Positions 1-11,400 are shown, counted from the stretch's first letter. The stretch: DNA of 64,000 bases from Brachionus plicatilis (GCA_010279815.1 QEOQ01000688.1:62001-126000), one strand, 5' to 3'. Translations and numbers: made by a program. The notes: generated from the letters alone by a model not told the origin.

Positions 1-3000
1 CAACACATGGTACTTGAGCCTCGTTAAAATCCAAAAATCCAATTATTTTGTCTCCGATTTTATAATTTGTTTTGACCATGGTTATTTTAACAATTTTACC
101 ATCATGATTTGCAACGCTGTAGTGACCTAAGTTAAAAAATATATTCAAAGAGTTTATTTTGATAAAAAAACTTTAAAACTTCTTATAAATTTTTTGCGTT
201 TAAAAAAAATCTTACAATTCAATTTATTAAATTTTTTTTATCAGTTAATATTTCAATTTTATGTTAAAAAATGGCCAATTCGGGATTATTTTATCAAATT
301 AATAAATTGGAAATTTTTTTTTTAAATCAAAATTAACTAAGAAAATTAATTTGCAAATTTTTGAAAAAAGTTTTAAAATTATAAATTAAACATTATTTTT
401 TTTAAAAATTAAAAATCAACTTTTTATTTTCAAATATGATTTTTAGAAATTTTTAGAGCCAAATAAGGATTTTTTGCTACCTTATTGATTTGACATGAGG
501 ATCGACAGTGATTTTTCATAAATTTTAAAAGGGCTAAAAAATAGTCTATTTTTAGCGCTTTTCTCAGAATTTTATTTTTTTTATTTTTTTAAGATTTTTC
601 TAAATAATTCGCACTTTTTACAGCAAAAAATGGTTAAAAAAATAGTATAAACAAAAAGTTAAAAATGAGGCAGCAAAGTAGAATTTTATTAATTTGTAAA
701 ATTTCCTTAAGTAATGGCAGCTATATGCTTTGAAACATTATTTTTAAAACTTTAATTCTTTTGTTTTTTACTTTTTTATCGTAAAAAAGTTTTAATCTAC
801 GTAAATTTGGGTTAATTTATTATTTTTAAAGAAAATAACTTAAAAAATATAAAATCTTCAAAATTCATGATGGAAAATCAATACTGTATTACAATCATAA
901 ATAAATAAAAGATAATTTAAAATGTGATGGTATGTATGTATATGAAAAATCTAAGTTTGAAATCTTAGTTTGACATCTTAGTTTGTTTCTACTACTTTTC
1001 TTCTTTTTCAACTCTTCCTCAAATTTTTTCTTCTTGTCTTTTTTTCGCATAAATGAGTAGAAAAAGGCTGTGAATATAAATAAGATAATACATGATAAAA
1101 GAAAAGAAAAAAGGAAAATAAAAAATAAAACTATAAACTTTGAATTTTTGATTGATTTTTTTTTTGATCTCAGCTGTGACCAGTCACTATAACGATTTTG
1201 TAATGACGAGTTTTTTTTTTGATTTTAACCTGGTCACATAAATAAAAATTTTGGTCACGAAAATTTTGAAATTGGTCACATAAGTTTGTTAATCTTAAGT
1301 GAATATTAGTCGGTAAGGATATGTAATTTTACGAAAAATTACGTAAACTTTTAGTAAAATCGTTTTAAAATGTTTACGGCCAAAAAAATGAGGTTTTTGG
1401 TAAGAAAAATATAAAATTGGCTTTTTTTTTTCTCTCTTTTTTTTTTCTTAATATATCTTAACTTTTTATTTTCAAATATTATTTTTAGAAATTTTTAGAG
1501 CCAAATAAGGATTTTTGGCTACTTTATTGATTTGACATGAGGATCAACAGTAATTTTTCATAAATTGAAAGGGCTAAAAAATAGTCTACATAAATAAAAA
1601 TTTTGGTCACGAAAATTTTGAAACTAGTCACATAAGTTTGCTATAAGTAACTAAAATTGTAATGTTAATACAGTGCTGTCATAAAACGTCCAGAATAGGC
1701 TAAATTACGTTATTTTACGTAAGTTTAAATTATTTTTAGTAAGCTTACGGTAAGGATATGTAATTTTACGAAAAATTACATAAACTTTTAGTAAAATCGT
1801 TTTAAAATGCTTACGGCCAAAAAAATGAGGTTTTTGGTAAGAAAAATATATATTGGCTTCTTTTTCAAAATATTTAGTTAATTTTTTTATGAAAAATTTT
1901 AAAAAATTTAACATTCCTTACCATTTCTTAATTAATTTTACGTAAAATTACACAATTTTTTGTAAAATTTGGTCAAATTTTGTAATGAAAAAATAAATTT
2001 AAGGCTTTTTATTTGCAGCTAAAAAATGTTCGAAATAAAATTGAAAACAAAAAAGGTGAAAATATGAACATAAAAACTCCTAAACGTTCCAAGGATTCAT
2101 AACAATGCCTCTTGACTTAGCGATCTAATAGTAGCACTACGTATTAAATGAAATACAATGACTCTTTTTTTCTCTCTTATTTTGAAAACCATTAAAAATT
2201 GTGCTAGCTTTAGTCAAATAAAGATTTAAAGCGTCCTCAGATTTGGTCATTTGGTTTAGGCAAAAGAAAAAATTTATCAAAAAATAAACATTGTAAAGGA
2301 TATTTTGAGGAAGTCACGACTGAATTATTAACATCTTAATCGAATCTCTTCAGATTTAATTTAAGGAATTTTTCATAATTATAAATTAGTGGCGCATTAA
2401 AAGTTAAGATTTTTATTTATTTATTAAAAAAATGATAAGATTTTTTTTTTAAATATTTTCTAAACTTATTTTTTAATCCGGCTCTTAATTCTGAATTTTA
2501 ATTTAAAATTTTTTTTTTGATTCAAACTAAAAAGCTGTATTTAATTTTAGTTTTTTGAATTTAAGACATTTCGTTTTTTAGCTCGGCATTAAAACCAAAA
2601 TTTCTGATTTAGCATGGAATCGATGGTACGTAGCCCTTAGAACAAAACCCAAATTTTTGGTTTCTCTACAAGGTTATATATTTGTCCATTAATTATTTAG
2701 AAATTTTAATTATTAATTTTTTTCCTTTTAGGAATAACAAAGAGGATTTAAATTGATTAAAGAAAAAACACAAGATCGTAGAAAGACTTGAAATAGAAAA
2801 TACAAATTTAATATTATTTATTTTACTTACTTACATTCATTCTGGCAGTAAGATCTTCAAGAACTTGCAGAGCATATTCCAGTTCTTCATAGCCATTTTT
2901 TTCATCAATCTTAAAAGGATTTGGTAATTCGTACGATGAATCAAATGAATCCACATCTGCTGATTGTGAAACAATTGAATCACGTTTTTCTGTATAATCG

Positions 3001-3793
3001 TATTCTCCTCCTAAATTTGCCATGCTTGGAATGTACTTATCAAAATCTTGGATAAATTTTTTTTAATCAAAAATTAAATATTAAGATTAAAAAAAAACCC
3101 ATCAGTGAATAGACTCGGAATGGGAGTCTAAGCAATTGAGTGCTTCCATTCAGCTTTTGAACGCCAATTGTAAGCTTGTAAGAATATCGGGCAAATTGAC
3201 CGCGAAATGTTGGCGCTAAATCATAAGGTAATTTTTCGCTATAAATAACTAAATTTAAATAAATATAAAAAAAATATTAATTTTTTTAATTCCATATTTT
3301 TACATGATTTTTCTTCGCCTGGTCTCAAAATCAGATTGCAAAATAAAATTTTCGGCTTTGATGAAAATATAGATATTCCCAAGCGATCTTTATTGGGTTG
3401 GAAAGATGTGACTGAGCTATCTCCGGCTTTTTCGACAATGCTGTACCTTAATGGATCCTTTGGCAGCATCACTTTTGAATCATCTATAAAGCAATTGCAG
3501 TCGATTTGAGCACAAGACCATACGACAACAAAATTTTCATCTTCTTGGTTCATTTCTCTTTTGGTAAAAAATTTTGGCTCCATAATGGGAGTTGATGGTG
3601 CCGAACTTGCTAGTGACTGATTCGACAAAATCGAAAACATTGATTCGGACATGTGAAGTTTGGTATCGTCCTGATTTTTTACATCGGACGTTTTTGTCAA
3701 ACTTCTGAATTTTATTTCACATTTAATCTCTTCGCCCACAAAAAATACTGGCGTGCAACTTCCGCGCAGTATGTCTGCCTCTACTTCTATCAT
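1..3793 (-). CDS. RGP1: RGP1 homologue (Ric1-Rgp1 Rab6 exchange factor subunit), 5' four exons, runs off left edge
   Basis: Exons, 5' to 3' on the minus strand: 3304-3793, 3099-3248, 2831-3046 and 126 to the window edge; all phases agree. The protein starts MIEVEADILRG and keeps RGP1 landmarks: the VFFVGEEI segment, a VVWSCAQIDCNC stretch, KILFCNLILRPGEE, then FRGQFARYSYKLTIG, and HYSVANHDGKIVKIT in exon 4, which matches the vertebrate NISDGRGKVGTF region. RGP1 is known to pair with RIC1 at the Golgi as a guanine nucleotide exchange factor for Rab6 in retrograde traffic. For exon 3 the second of three overlapping donor sites (GTAAGTAAGTAAA) is needed to keep frame. The C-terminal half lies outside the window. 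Intron 3 (127-2830) is unusually long and full of repeats. Upstream of the ATG is a splice-acceptor-like TTTATGTTTAG. Confidence 0.85.
127..2830. repeat. Duplicated repeat blocks inside RGP1 intron 3
   Basis: This 2.7-kb intron contains three blocks present twice in the same order and orientation: block A at 419-551 and 1460-1586, block B (GGTCACGAAAATTTTGAAA core) at about 1231-1290 and 1587-1643, and block C (TTTTACGAAAAATTAC core) at 1313-1425 and 1742-1860. Copies are roughly 90 percent alike by eye. The rest is AT-rich sequence in which I see no coding exon. Confidence 0.6.
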
Positions 3794-4059
3794 ATCTTAA
3801 ATTTTAACTTCAAAATCTAAACATAAAAAAGAGTAAAGACAATGAATTCGAGATAAAAAATTAAAAATTCAACAAAAATTAAGTTTTTTGGTCAAATATG
3901 AATTTTACAATAAATTATGAAGAAATTTTTTAAAATTAGATTAGTTAGTAAGTTTTAACAAAGAGCTGATTTATTTAAGTTTAGTTTATCTTTTTGAGCT
4001 TAGTCTCTGGTTAAGATGCGCAGAGTTGTTTAAAAGTCCCAAAAAAAAGTCCAAGTCAG

Positions 4060-4527
4060 NNNNNNNNNNNNNNNNNNNNNNNNNNNNNNNNNNNNNNNNN
4101 NNNNNNNNNNNNNNNNNNNNNNNNNNNNNNNNNNNNNNNNNNNNNNNNNNNNNNNNNNNNNNNNNNNNNNNNNNNNNNNNNNNNNNNNNNNNNNNNNNNN
4201 NNNNNNNNNNNNNNNNNNNNNNNNNNNNNNNNNNNNNNNNNNNNNNNNNNNNNNNNNNNNNNNNNNNNNNNNNNNNNNNNNNNNNNNNNNNNNNNNNNNN
4301 NNNNNNNNNNNNNNNNNNNNNNNNNNNNNNNNNNNNNNNNNNNNNNNNNNNNNNNNNNNNNNNNNNNNNNNNNNNNNNNNNNNNNNNNNNNNNNNNNNNN
4401 NNNNNNNNNNNNNNNNNNNNNNNNNNNNNNNNNNNNNNNNNNNNNNNNNNNNNNNNNNNNNNNNNNNNNNNNNNNNNNNNNNNNNNNNNNNNNNNNNNNN
4501 NNNNNNNNNNNNNNNNNNNNNNNNNNN
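4060..4527. other. Assembly gap (run of N)
   Basis: 468 undetermined bases. The left edge (about 4020-4059) reads CAGAGTTGTTTAAAAGTCCC, followed by AAGTCCAAGTC, which are the terminus and body motifs of the small CAGAGTTG inverted-repeat family seen at 32863-32939 and 8320-8523. The gap probably lies in or next to such a repeat. The flanks 3794-4059 and 4528-5528 are AT-rich with no gene visible. Confidence 0.95.
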
Positions 4528-5528
4528 ATAAAATTTTAAAGGAAAAAAGATAAATTTAGAATTAAAAAGCGAAAATAAAACAAAAATGATTGAACAATTA
4601 ATTTAAATGCCTAATTTTTTGTACACACAAAATATTATGAAAAAATTTGATTTTTTTATATTTATTAATTTTATTATAAAAAATTTTTGACTAAACGCCG
4701 TATGACTAAAAATATAATTTTTTTTTATTAAAATCTATTAATTTATCATTAATAGTTTTTTAGTATTCGCAATGAAAAAATTTCTTTTTTTAATTATGTA
4801 AAACTTTAATTAGTCAATCAAAGTATGCGACACTGATTTTTGATATTAATAATAATAGTGTCATTTATCATTTAAAATACTAATTAATAATATTAGGCAA
4901 ATGAAATAAATAAAAAAATACTGGTAAGGATTAAAAACAACGCATAACCACATCTGTCACAAAATTTTCAACATCACATAAATTTTTTTTCTCTCTTAAC
5001 TATCTTAAAAATATTCTTAAAATTTTTAATTTTATTTTTCAATTAATGTATTCTTAATTGTTTTTGAATAAAAAAAATAGATCTAGAAGGTTAATTCAAA
5101 GAATATATATAAGTTTTCAAGAACCACTGGTTCACTGAGTAATTAATGATTTTCTACAATTACATTGATCTAAAAGTTTAAATGAAAAATAAACAAAATT
5201 TTTATTAAAATTATTGAGTTAATATTTTTATATGTTTAGAACTTTTTATGACTATATATGACTATTATATTTTGAAAAAAAAATTATTTCATGTGATTTT
5301 GACACAGAATAGTCAAATTCTGAGCAATTATGGATTTTTTTTTAAATGTATTAAACAGTATTTTTAGGTTTTTAATTTTTTAGATGATTGTTGAAAAAGT
5401 GATGAAACAATTTTTAAGTGTGAGAAATCCAAAAAAATACTGAAAAAAAAATTTGATTACGATTGATTTAAAACAATCGGTTTTTAAATAAAATTTAGAA
5501 AAAAAAATGAAAAATTTTTATTATTTTT

Positions 5529-7502
5529 TTAATAATTTCTTGAAATAGAGTGCGAAGCTGCATGATTTTTGACTTTTAAGACATTATCTGCTATATTAAA
5601 TTTAGTGTTATTCAAGCCCTCACCGCCTCTTGAACTGATAATATCAGCATGCATCTCATCCACTATTTTTCCAGACTCCTTGCACTGAACGAACACCAGC
5701 GCAACTTCATGTTGACTATTCGGCAATCCGATCGAATAAGATCTGGACGCTCTAGCAATTGCCGAGTTCATGGCATAAATATGCATGGCCATATCAGCCA
5801 ACATGGCCAAAGGCACTTGATTATCGATGACATCACGGCCATGATTGATAATTGTTGACTTGGCAGCCATCATCAACTTGACTGCCGACTGCTCCAATAC
5901 CGAAACCGGCTCTTGCAAAGACGGATGCACATGTTCCCATAGATAAAAATACTGCGGAATTTTTTTCTGTGCCGAACGAACCAATTTATGATTAATCAAA
6001 ATTTGTCTTAGCAAAAAACCGGGGTATTTCAGCGGATTTCTCACTTTGCTCAGCTCGTCACCAAATTCAGCACCGGACAAAACAAGACCATTGGTTCCAA
6101 CATACAGCCTCAACAAATCATTCGTGTTCAGAGCATTTACCAAATAGCTGACGTCAGACAGATATTTTTGGGTTAACTTATCTAAATTTATGAATTGTCC
6201 CATGGCCATGATGTCCAAGCAATGCGACACACACTCTCTAAGAGACTCAGTGCAGAAAATTTTGGTCAAAGCTGCTTCACATCCCACATCAGGCATGTCA
6301 TATGTGTCAACAACGCCAGCAGTAAGATAGACCATGCTCTCCATGGTGTACAATTTATGCTCTACACAGGCCAGTCGAGCTTTGATTAGCGGAAACTGAG
6401 ATATTGATTTGCCATATCGGTAAGTTTGTATGGAAAAATCAATGGTTTGTTTGTACAAATGTTTTAGAAGGCCTATACAAATGGCTCCGACGAGATAGCG
6501 TGATTGATCCACAATTCTGCTTGATATTTCAAAGCCATTTCCATACTCACCCAAAATGTCCTCTTTGCTCAACACAACTTCCTTGAAATTTACTTGGTAA
6601 AGACTTAGACCATTTTGGTTGCTCAATACTTTTTTAAGTGACACGCCGGGACTTTTGGCAGAGACTAGAAATGCATTCAATTTATCAGAGCCTTCATTGA
6701 GAGTTTTGGCAAATGTGACCAAGAGCGCGTCTTCAATGTTGTCGTTGCTTAGCAGAGAAACCCATGTTTTTTCTCCATTGAGTGTGTATATTTTTTCGCC
6801 TTTTACCGCGCCAATTCTTGCCATGAGATCAAAATTTGCCGGATCAAAGCTATTGTTAATTTCACTGTAGCAAAAGCCGGCGTTTATTTCGCCTCGGGCA
6901 ATTTGAGGCAAAATTTTGTCCTTTTGGCTCTGAGTGCCATAAGCTAGAATGGATCTAGCAACTAGTTCTTGTGTGTTGATCAAGTTTAGAGCAAGACTCG
7001 GGTATGTGGAGGTTTCTTCAATTATTCTGGCAAATCCGGTCGAGTCAAGCTCGCTTCCATTGTACTCAATAGGAAGACATTTGGAAAACAGGCCCAGACT
7101 TCGAAAATCCGAGATGGCCTCAAGACTAAAATTTCCATTTTTGTCAATTATTTTGCCATAATTCGAGGTCTTAAAATAGGCCTTGATAGATTGGACATGT
7201 TTGTCCAATGATTCGGAAAATATGTTGTGTTCGTATTCGGGATATTTGAGGAAGTCATACAAATACTCGCCTTTGAAAAGACTCTTGATAAAAGGTTTAT
7301 TCCGGACTTGTTTTGGCCTGGTGTATAAACGTTGTATAAAGTCTCGATTTGATTTGTCCATGTTAGAGCTTTTTTTTGAACTTTGGCCACCATTATCTAT
7401 TTGGTCAATATTTTTATCTTCTTGTTGACGAGCTTTTTGAATTGAGAAACATCTTTGCCTCAAGTTTTCCACTGAGCTTTTGAACAAAGATCTTCTAAGC
7501 AT
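5529..7502 (-). CDS. ACAD9: ACAD9-type acyl-CoA dehydrogenase family protein, predicted catalytically inactive
   Basis: A single 657-codon exon. Residues 1-20 (MLRRSLFKSSVENLRQRCFS) look like a mitochondrial presequence. From about residue 70 the order follows ACAD9/VLCAD: PFIKSLFKGE, SLGLF, LARGE-like IARGEINAGF, the middle beta domain, GLLK, MESMVYLTAG (389-396), then the extra C-terminal helical domain with VHPSL and IARASRSYSIGL. ACAD9 both oxidises long-chain acyl-CoA and builds respiratory complex I in the MCIA complex with ECSIT and NDUFAF1. Here the catalytic glutamate of FEGTNE is gone: the aligned stretch is NALNTND, with Leu458 at the Glu site. The TEPxxGSD motif reads SEINNSFD, GGxGY reads AMGQF, and WITNG reads WVSLL. 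The long undamaged frame argues against a pseudogene. A diverged VLCAD is the alternative identity. Confidence 0.85.
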   Translation of the reverse strand: MLRRSLFKSSVENLRQRCFSIQKARQQEDKNIDQIDNGGQSSKKSSNMDKSNRDFIQRLYTRPKQVRNKPFIKSLFKGEYLYDFLKYPEYEHNIFSESLDKHVQSIKAYFKTSNYGKIIDKNGNFSLEAISDFRSLGLFSKCLPIEYNGSELDSTGFARIIEETSTYPSLALNLINTQELVARSILAYGTQSQKDKILPQIARGEINAGFCYSEINNSFDPANFDLMARIGAVKGEKIYTLNGEKTWVSLLSNDNIEDALLVTFAKTLNEGSDKLNAFLVSAKSPGVSLKKVLSNQNGLSLYQVNFKEVVLSKEDILGEYGNGFEISSRIVDQSRYLVGAICIGLLKHLYKQTIDFSIQTYRYGKSISQFPLIKARLACVEHKLYTMESMVYLTAGVVDTYDMPDVGCEAALTKIFCTESLRECVSHCLDIMAMGQFINLDKLTQKYLSDVSYLVNALNTNDLLRLYVGTNGLVLSGAEFGDELSKVRNPLKYPGFLLRQILINHKLVRSAQKKIPQYFYLWEHVHPSLQEPVSVLEQSAVKLMMAAKSTIINHGRDVIDNQVPLAMLADMAMHIYAMNSAIARASRSYSIGLPNSQHEVALVFVQCKESGKIVDEMHADIISSRGGEGLNNTKFNIADNVLKVKNHAASHSISRNY

Positions 7503-9291
7503 TGCAGTTTTAAAAAATTGAGCCGGACTTTGTAGGGTAAAAATGGGAAATAAAATATTGAGGCGTTTGGAGTTGATAGTTTTTGTTTGAATTTAAAATT
7601 TTTAATAATTTTACTTGAAATTGTTTTAAAGCATTCAGTTAAAAATTTTACACATTATTAATTTAACTTAAGTTTTTGTTTTTAATGCTAAATTTTTTTT
7701 TAAAAAGTGCCAAAAAATTAACGAAACCAGATAAATGAATGAAATTTAAAATTTACTGTGAATTTTTATTAATAGACATAAAGGGGAAAGAGATGTTGGG
7801 AGCAATTTTTTTTTAAATAAAACATTAATATCTTTTTCAAAATGTTTATTGATATAATGTTTTTAAATAATTGACAAATTTTGTTAAAATTTAAAATTTT
7901 CTAAAATTTAGTTAAGTTGTCATATTTTAATCGGAATTTATAAAATTTAAATAAATTGCTCTACTCCAGATAAAATTCCTCCCAACTTAACTCTCCCGAA
8001 AAAAAGTCGAATAAGTATATTTTTTCATTACTCGTCAGTTAAAATTAAAAAAAAAAATTAATAAATTAATTATGTTGAGATGGGATTAAGCTAAAGCTTT
8101 TGAAGATTAATTTTTTTCACAATTTTGATCATTAAAATCCAAAAATTATAACGTTTTCTGGTAGTTTAGGATGAAAGGATTTCATATCACAAGTTATTTT
8201 CAATAAAAAATTCAATTCAGAGCATTTTAATTCAAAGATTGATTTTGATTAAAAGGATGAAAATCGAGAAATTTTTTAATTTCAAATTTAAATCAAAAAT
8301 AAAACAAATTATTCATAATCAGAGTTTTTTAATAGTCACAAGTCTCAAGTCAAGTCCAAGTCCGGAATTTTTTTTTATCAAAAGTCCGAGCTAAGACTTT
8401 ATGAGCTTGATAGCCAGCGAGTGTGCTGATGTGATTGATTGCTGCTCATCCAGCAATCAATGCCTGCTTTAAAGATGTTCAATTTTCAAGTCCAGACTTG
8501 ACTCTGACTTTTAACCAACTCTGTAAAAAACCTTTGGAGAGCTTATTAGAACCAAGCAAATTATCTATTCTTAAAATCTGTTTTTAAAAGTATTTGTATT
8601 TTTAACTTTTCGAGTTTCTACATCTAATGAGTGCAATCAATCAAATAGTGTGTCTTGTCAGCACACTGGCTGGCTAGCAAGCTTTAGCAAAAATTACTCC
8701 TAATACCATTTAAAAATAATCTAAAAAATCTTTAATCGATTGACAGGGCAATGAAAGGGAGTTAAAAAAATTCTAATTTTCCTCAATAAATTAAAACAAA
8801 AACATGCAAAGCATAATAATCAGGGATTTTATTAATAATTGATAAAAAAGGGGTCCGTTTTTTTCGCGACCAGTTGATTTAATTTTTAACCAAGAAAATT
8901 GATTGTTGAATTATATGAACAAGAAAATGTTCTAACAAACATTAATTCAAATTATTTAAAAAAAATTAATTTAAAATATTTAAAAAACAGAAAAATAACT
9001 CCCATTTATTTTTTAATTAGAAAATTTTAAAGCATAATTATTTAAACAAATAAATTTAGTTAAATTCCAATTTAGCTCACATTCATTAAGGCAAATTTTA
9101 TAGTCAAAAAAATTAATTTCACATCGAGATATTAAGATAATGTTTTTTGATCATGAAATTTACCTTCAAAAACAAATCAGTTAAATAATTTGACCAGTGG
9201 ATCACAAAATTGACTAGCGCCCCAAAAAAAATACTGTACAAATACATTCATAAATATTTGATTGATTCTCTAACGAAAATTTTAACATCTT
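7503..9291. other. Intergenic AT-rich stretch with two inverted-repeat structures
   Basis: No gene seen. It holds a CAGAGTTG-type element (8320-8523) and a wider inverted pair: about 8402-8450 (AGCCAGCGAGTGTGCTGA) is repeated in inverse at about 8625-8682 (TCAGCACACTGGCTGGCT). A short hairpin (ATTGATTGCTG / CAGCAATCAAT) sits at about 8434-8462. Confidence 0.5.
8320..8523. mobile_element. CAGAGTTG-family MITE, degenerate copy
   Basis: The left end reads CAGAGTTTTTTAATAGTCAC and the right end, reverse-complemented, CAGAGTTGGTTAAAAGTCAG, about 204 bp in all. Internal AAGTCCAAGTC motifs are shared with 32863-32939 and with the left edge of the gap at 4060. Flanking 8-mers do not match, so the target-site duplication has decayed or the ends are slightly off. 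hAT affiliation is inferred from the CAGAG terminus. Confidence 0.5.
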
Positions 9292-10509
9292 CTAGATTTT
9301 TTTCTTAGGTCTTCCTCTTTTTCTTGGATTTTCCAATTCATGATCGTTTGATTCCTTGGCTGAAATCGACCTTTTAAATCGATTCATATTTTCTAATATC
9401 AAATCACCATTTGAAATGCTTTCAATTTCTTTTATGGAACCATTTGACATAACCTCTGAATCCGAATCGTCAGCTGAAGAACTACTTTTGTCAAATAAAA
9501 AAGATGCCTCAGTTTTTTCCAATCTTTCTACCTGAATCTCAGCTGCCATGCATCTTGCACTTTCTGGAATATCAACCAGTCTGTATTTAAAAGCAAGACC
9601 AATGATGTGTACACAGATGTAATTTTCTAAAAAGTATCTACAATTGCATTTACTGTTTTGCCAATTAGATTTATCAAGATAAGTCTTGGTAATTTTGGGT
9701 AGATGGCAATTTTCTTTCAAATTTTTCTCCAATAAATCACCACTAATGGTCCCATACTCGATCACTTTTTCTCTAGCCAATGCCTTTTCCATTGTCATTG
9801 ATGTTAAATGATAAATTTTGTTATCATGTCTCATCTTAATAATATTCTCTGTTTTAATGGTAGAAATCCACTGATACGAGGCTGTATACAATGGTAAATC
9901 AACATAAAAATCTTTTTTGAAAACATCAAGGTTGCCTTGATTACAATCTTTAGAAATGTCATCATTTTTGAGACTCATTCTGTCTTTTCTTAAACGCACT
10001 AAGTAATTTTGTAGCTGGCTTTTCATGGGACAATTAAAGCCTTGTTTGTCTAGGCTTCTTAAAATTGCTTTAGGTGCTTTAACTCCAACATCATATAATT
10101 TATTGATTGCTTTTTTAGTCTCCTCACTAATGCCTCTTTCATTTTTGGTTGAATGGTCGTGCGGCTCATCTTCGATAAATATTGAAACATGGTCATTCTT
10201 GATGGTAATGTAAGAAGACACCAAACAAGTTTCTTTCCAAGGAGAACATTGGTAATAAAATTTGGTGCCTTCTTTTAGATTTCTTTTAAATCTGTATTTA
10301 AAGATATTTTTTTGGCATTCAAACATATGCACCAGGCCTTTGTTATTTAGTTTTACATTAAAATTTTTAAGAAAATCGGAATAAGTTAATGCTGTGCAAA
10401 AGTCATACACAGCTCCCTTGCCTCTTCTTTTTTTACCAAATTCGAGATTAGAACTGTCATTTGTGTTGTCGATGGTTTCATCGCAATTTTCTGGCATCTC
10501 ACTTTCCAT
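9292..10509 (-). CDS. MULE-derived FLYWCH-like / SWIM zinc-finger protein lacking a transposase domain
   Basis: Intronless, 405 aa. Residues 58-119 form a FLYWCH/WRKY-GCM1-like zinc-binding module with Cys88, Cys95 and HxH at 117-119. Residues 128-180 are a basic linker of the type found in Mutator-like proteins. The SWIM motif CxCx8CxH is at Cys288, Cys290, Cys299 and His301. A Ser/Asp/Glu-rich tail follows and ends in an AT-hook-like RKRGRPKKK. In Mutator-like transposases a DDE catalytic domain lies between the DNA-binding and SWIM modules; here only about 100 residues separate linker and SWIM, and no DGTF or TDFE motif is present. So it should bind DNA but not transpose. It may be a domesticated regulator or an internally deleted transposon gene. 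A GACAAATTATTT-rich repeat cluster lies upstream at 10555-10850. Confidence 0.75.
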   Translation of the reverse strand: MESEMPENCDETIDNTNDSSNLEFGKKRRGKGAVYDFCTALTYSDFLKNFNVKLNNKGLVHMFECQKNIFKYRFKRNLKEGTKFYYQCSPWKETCLVSSYITIKNDHVSIFIEDEPHDHSTKNERGISEETKKAINKLYDVGVKAPKAILRSLDKQGFNCPMKSQLQNYLVRLRKDRMSLKNDDISKDCNQGNLDVFKKDFYVDLPLYTASYQWISTIKTENIIKMRHDNKIYHLTSMTMEKALAREKVIEYGTISGDLLEKNLKENCHLPKITKTYLDKSNWQNSKCNCRYFLENYICVHIIGLAFKYRLVDIPESARCMAAEIQVERLEKTEASFLFDKSSSSADDSDSEVMSNGSIKEIESISNGDLILENMNRFKRSISAKESNDHELENPRKRGRPKKKI

Positions 10510-10554
10510 CCCAAAGTACCTTGGAGAATTTTTTTTAAATAAAACTAATTTGTG

Positions 10555-10850
10555 TCTTAGATTGACAAATTATTTATTTTATCGACTAGTTTAGAATGAC
10601 AAATTCAAATAATTTGAATAAAAAATCAATTTTTTATTGACAAAAATAAATTTCATCCGACAGAATAATTTATTTTTTGACAATATTAATAAAATAAAAG
10701 TTCAAATAATACTGCCAAAAATAAGATTAATTATTGATGACAAATTTTTAAAGCTTACTTGACAAATAGTCTGTATTAATGATAATCATCTAGCATTGCC
10801 TCGAGAAAAAATTAAATTTCATTTCAAAATAATTTGTCATTTTTACATTC
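10555..10850. repeat. Cluster of GACAAATTATTT-type degenerate repeats upstream of the SWIM gene
   Basis: Several imperfect copies of GACAAATTATTTATTTT occur: near 10561, 10599 (GACAAATTCAAATAATTTG), 10638, 10659, 10677, 10740 and 10761. An inverted AAATAATTTGTCA is near 10830. Such subterminal arrays are typical of MULE-type ends, but no matching array is clear on the other side of the gene. Confidence 0.35.
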
Positions 10851-11259
10851 GAAATTTTGAATTAAAAAGTCTCTAGATTTTTTATTAGATTCCTAACTTG
10901 GTTTAAAATGCTTAATTTTTTATAATTTTTTCTTTCAAATAAAGAAAAAAATGCCAATAAAATAAAATAAGATTGCTGTACGAAATCATTTATTGAAAAA
11001 TAAAACAAAACAAAATAATGCTTTTAGAGAGCATCATATTATTTTAAGATGATTTAAATTGTTTGAGATAAAATAAAGGGTTTCAAAAATTTTTTCTGAA
11101 AAACCAGAATGGGTTTATGTTTCATTTTGTAATCATTTAGAGTAACATTTTAGCTTTTAAAGTTATTCGATTTGTCTGATTTTTGAATCACAAAATTATA
11201 TTTAATTAAAGTCAAAAAATAAAAGACAATTTCAGATTATTTAATTGTAAAATATAATT

Positions 11260-11400
11260 TAGGGGTCATGTCGACTTTGTGATCAGGTGTTCAAAAAAAA
11301 TGTGATCATAATGGTCTCATGTCCAGAATGTGATCATTTTGATCACAAAAAATTTTTTCTGATCACAGAAATATTTCAATCATCACAAAAATTTTTTTCT
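11260..11400. repeat. TGTGATCA-rich repeat, shared with 33055-33110
   Basis: GGGTCATGTCGAC is followed by multiple TGTGATCA units. The same opening (GGGTCATGTCGACAATGTGA) recurs at 33055, next to a LINE fragment. The family is unidentified. Confidence 0.4.

Noticed and set aside
1705..1914. 69-codon minus-strand frame in the RGP1 intron
   Set aside because: Lysine/phenylalanine-rich low-complexity frame within duplicated block C; no splice fit with RGP1.
4026..4553. 175-codon open frame
   Set aside because: Almost entirely made of unknown bases in the assembly gap.
5649..7428. Several plus-strand frames of 60-83 codons
   Set aside because: Antisense shadows of the ACAD9 coding exon.
9292..10509. 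Active Mutator-like transposase
   Set aside because: No DDE core motifs between the zinc-finger and SWIM modules.
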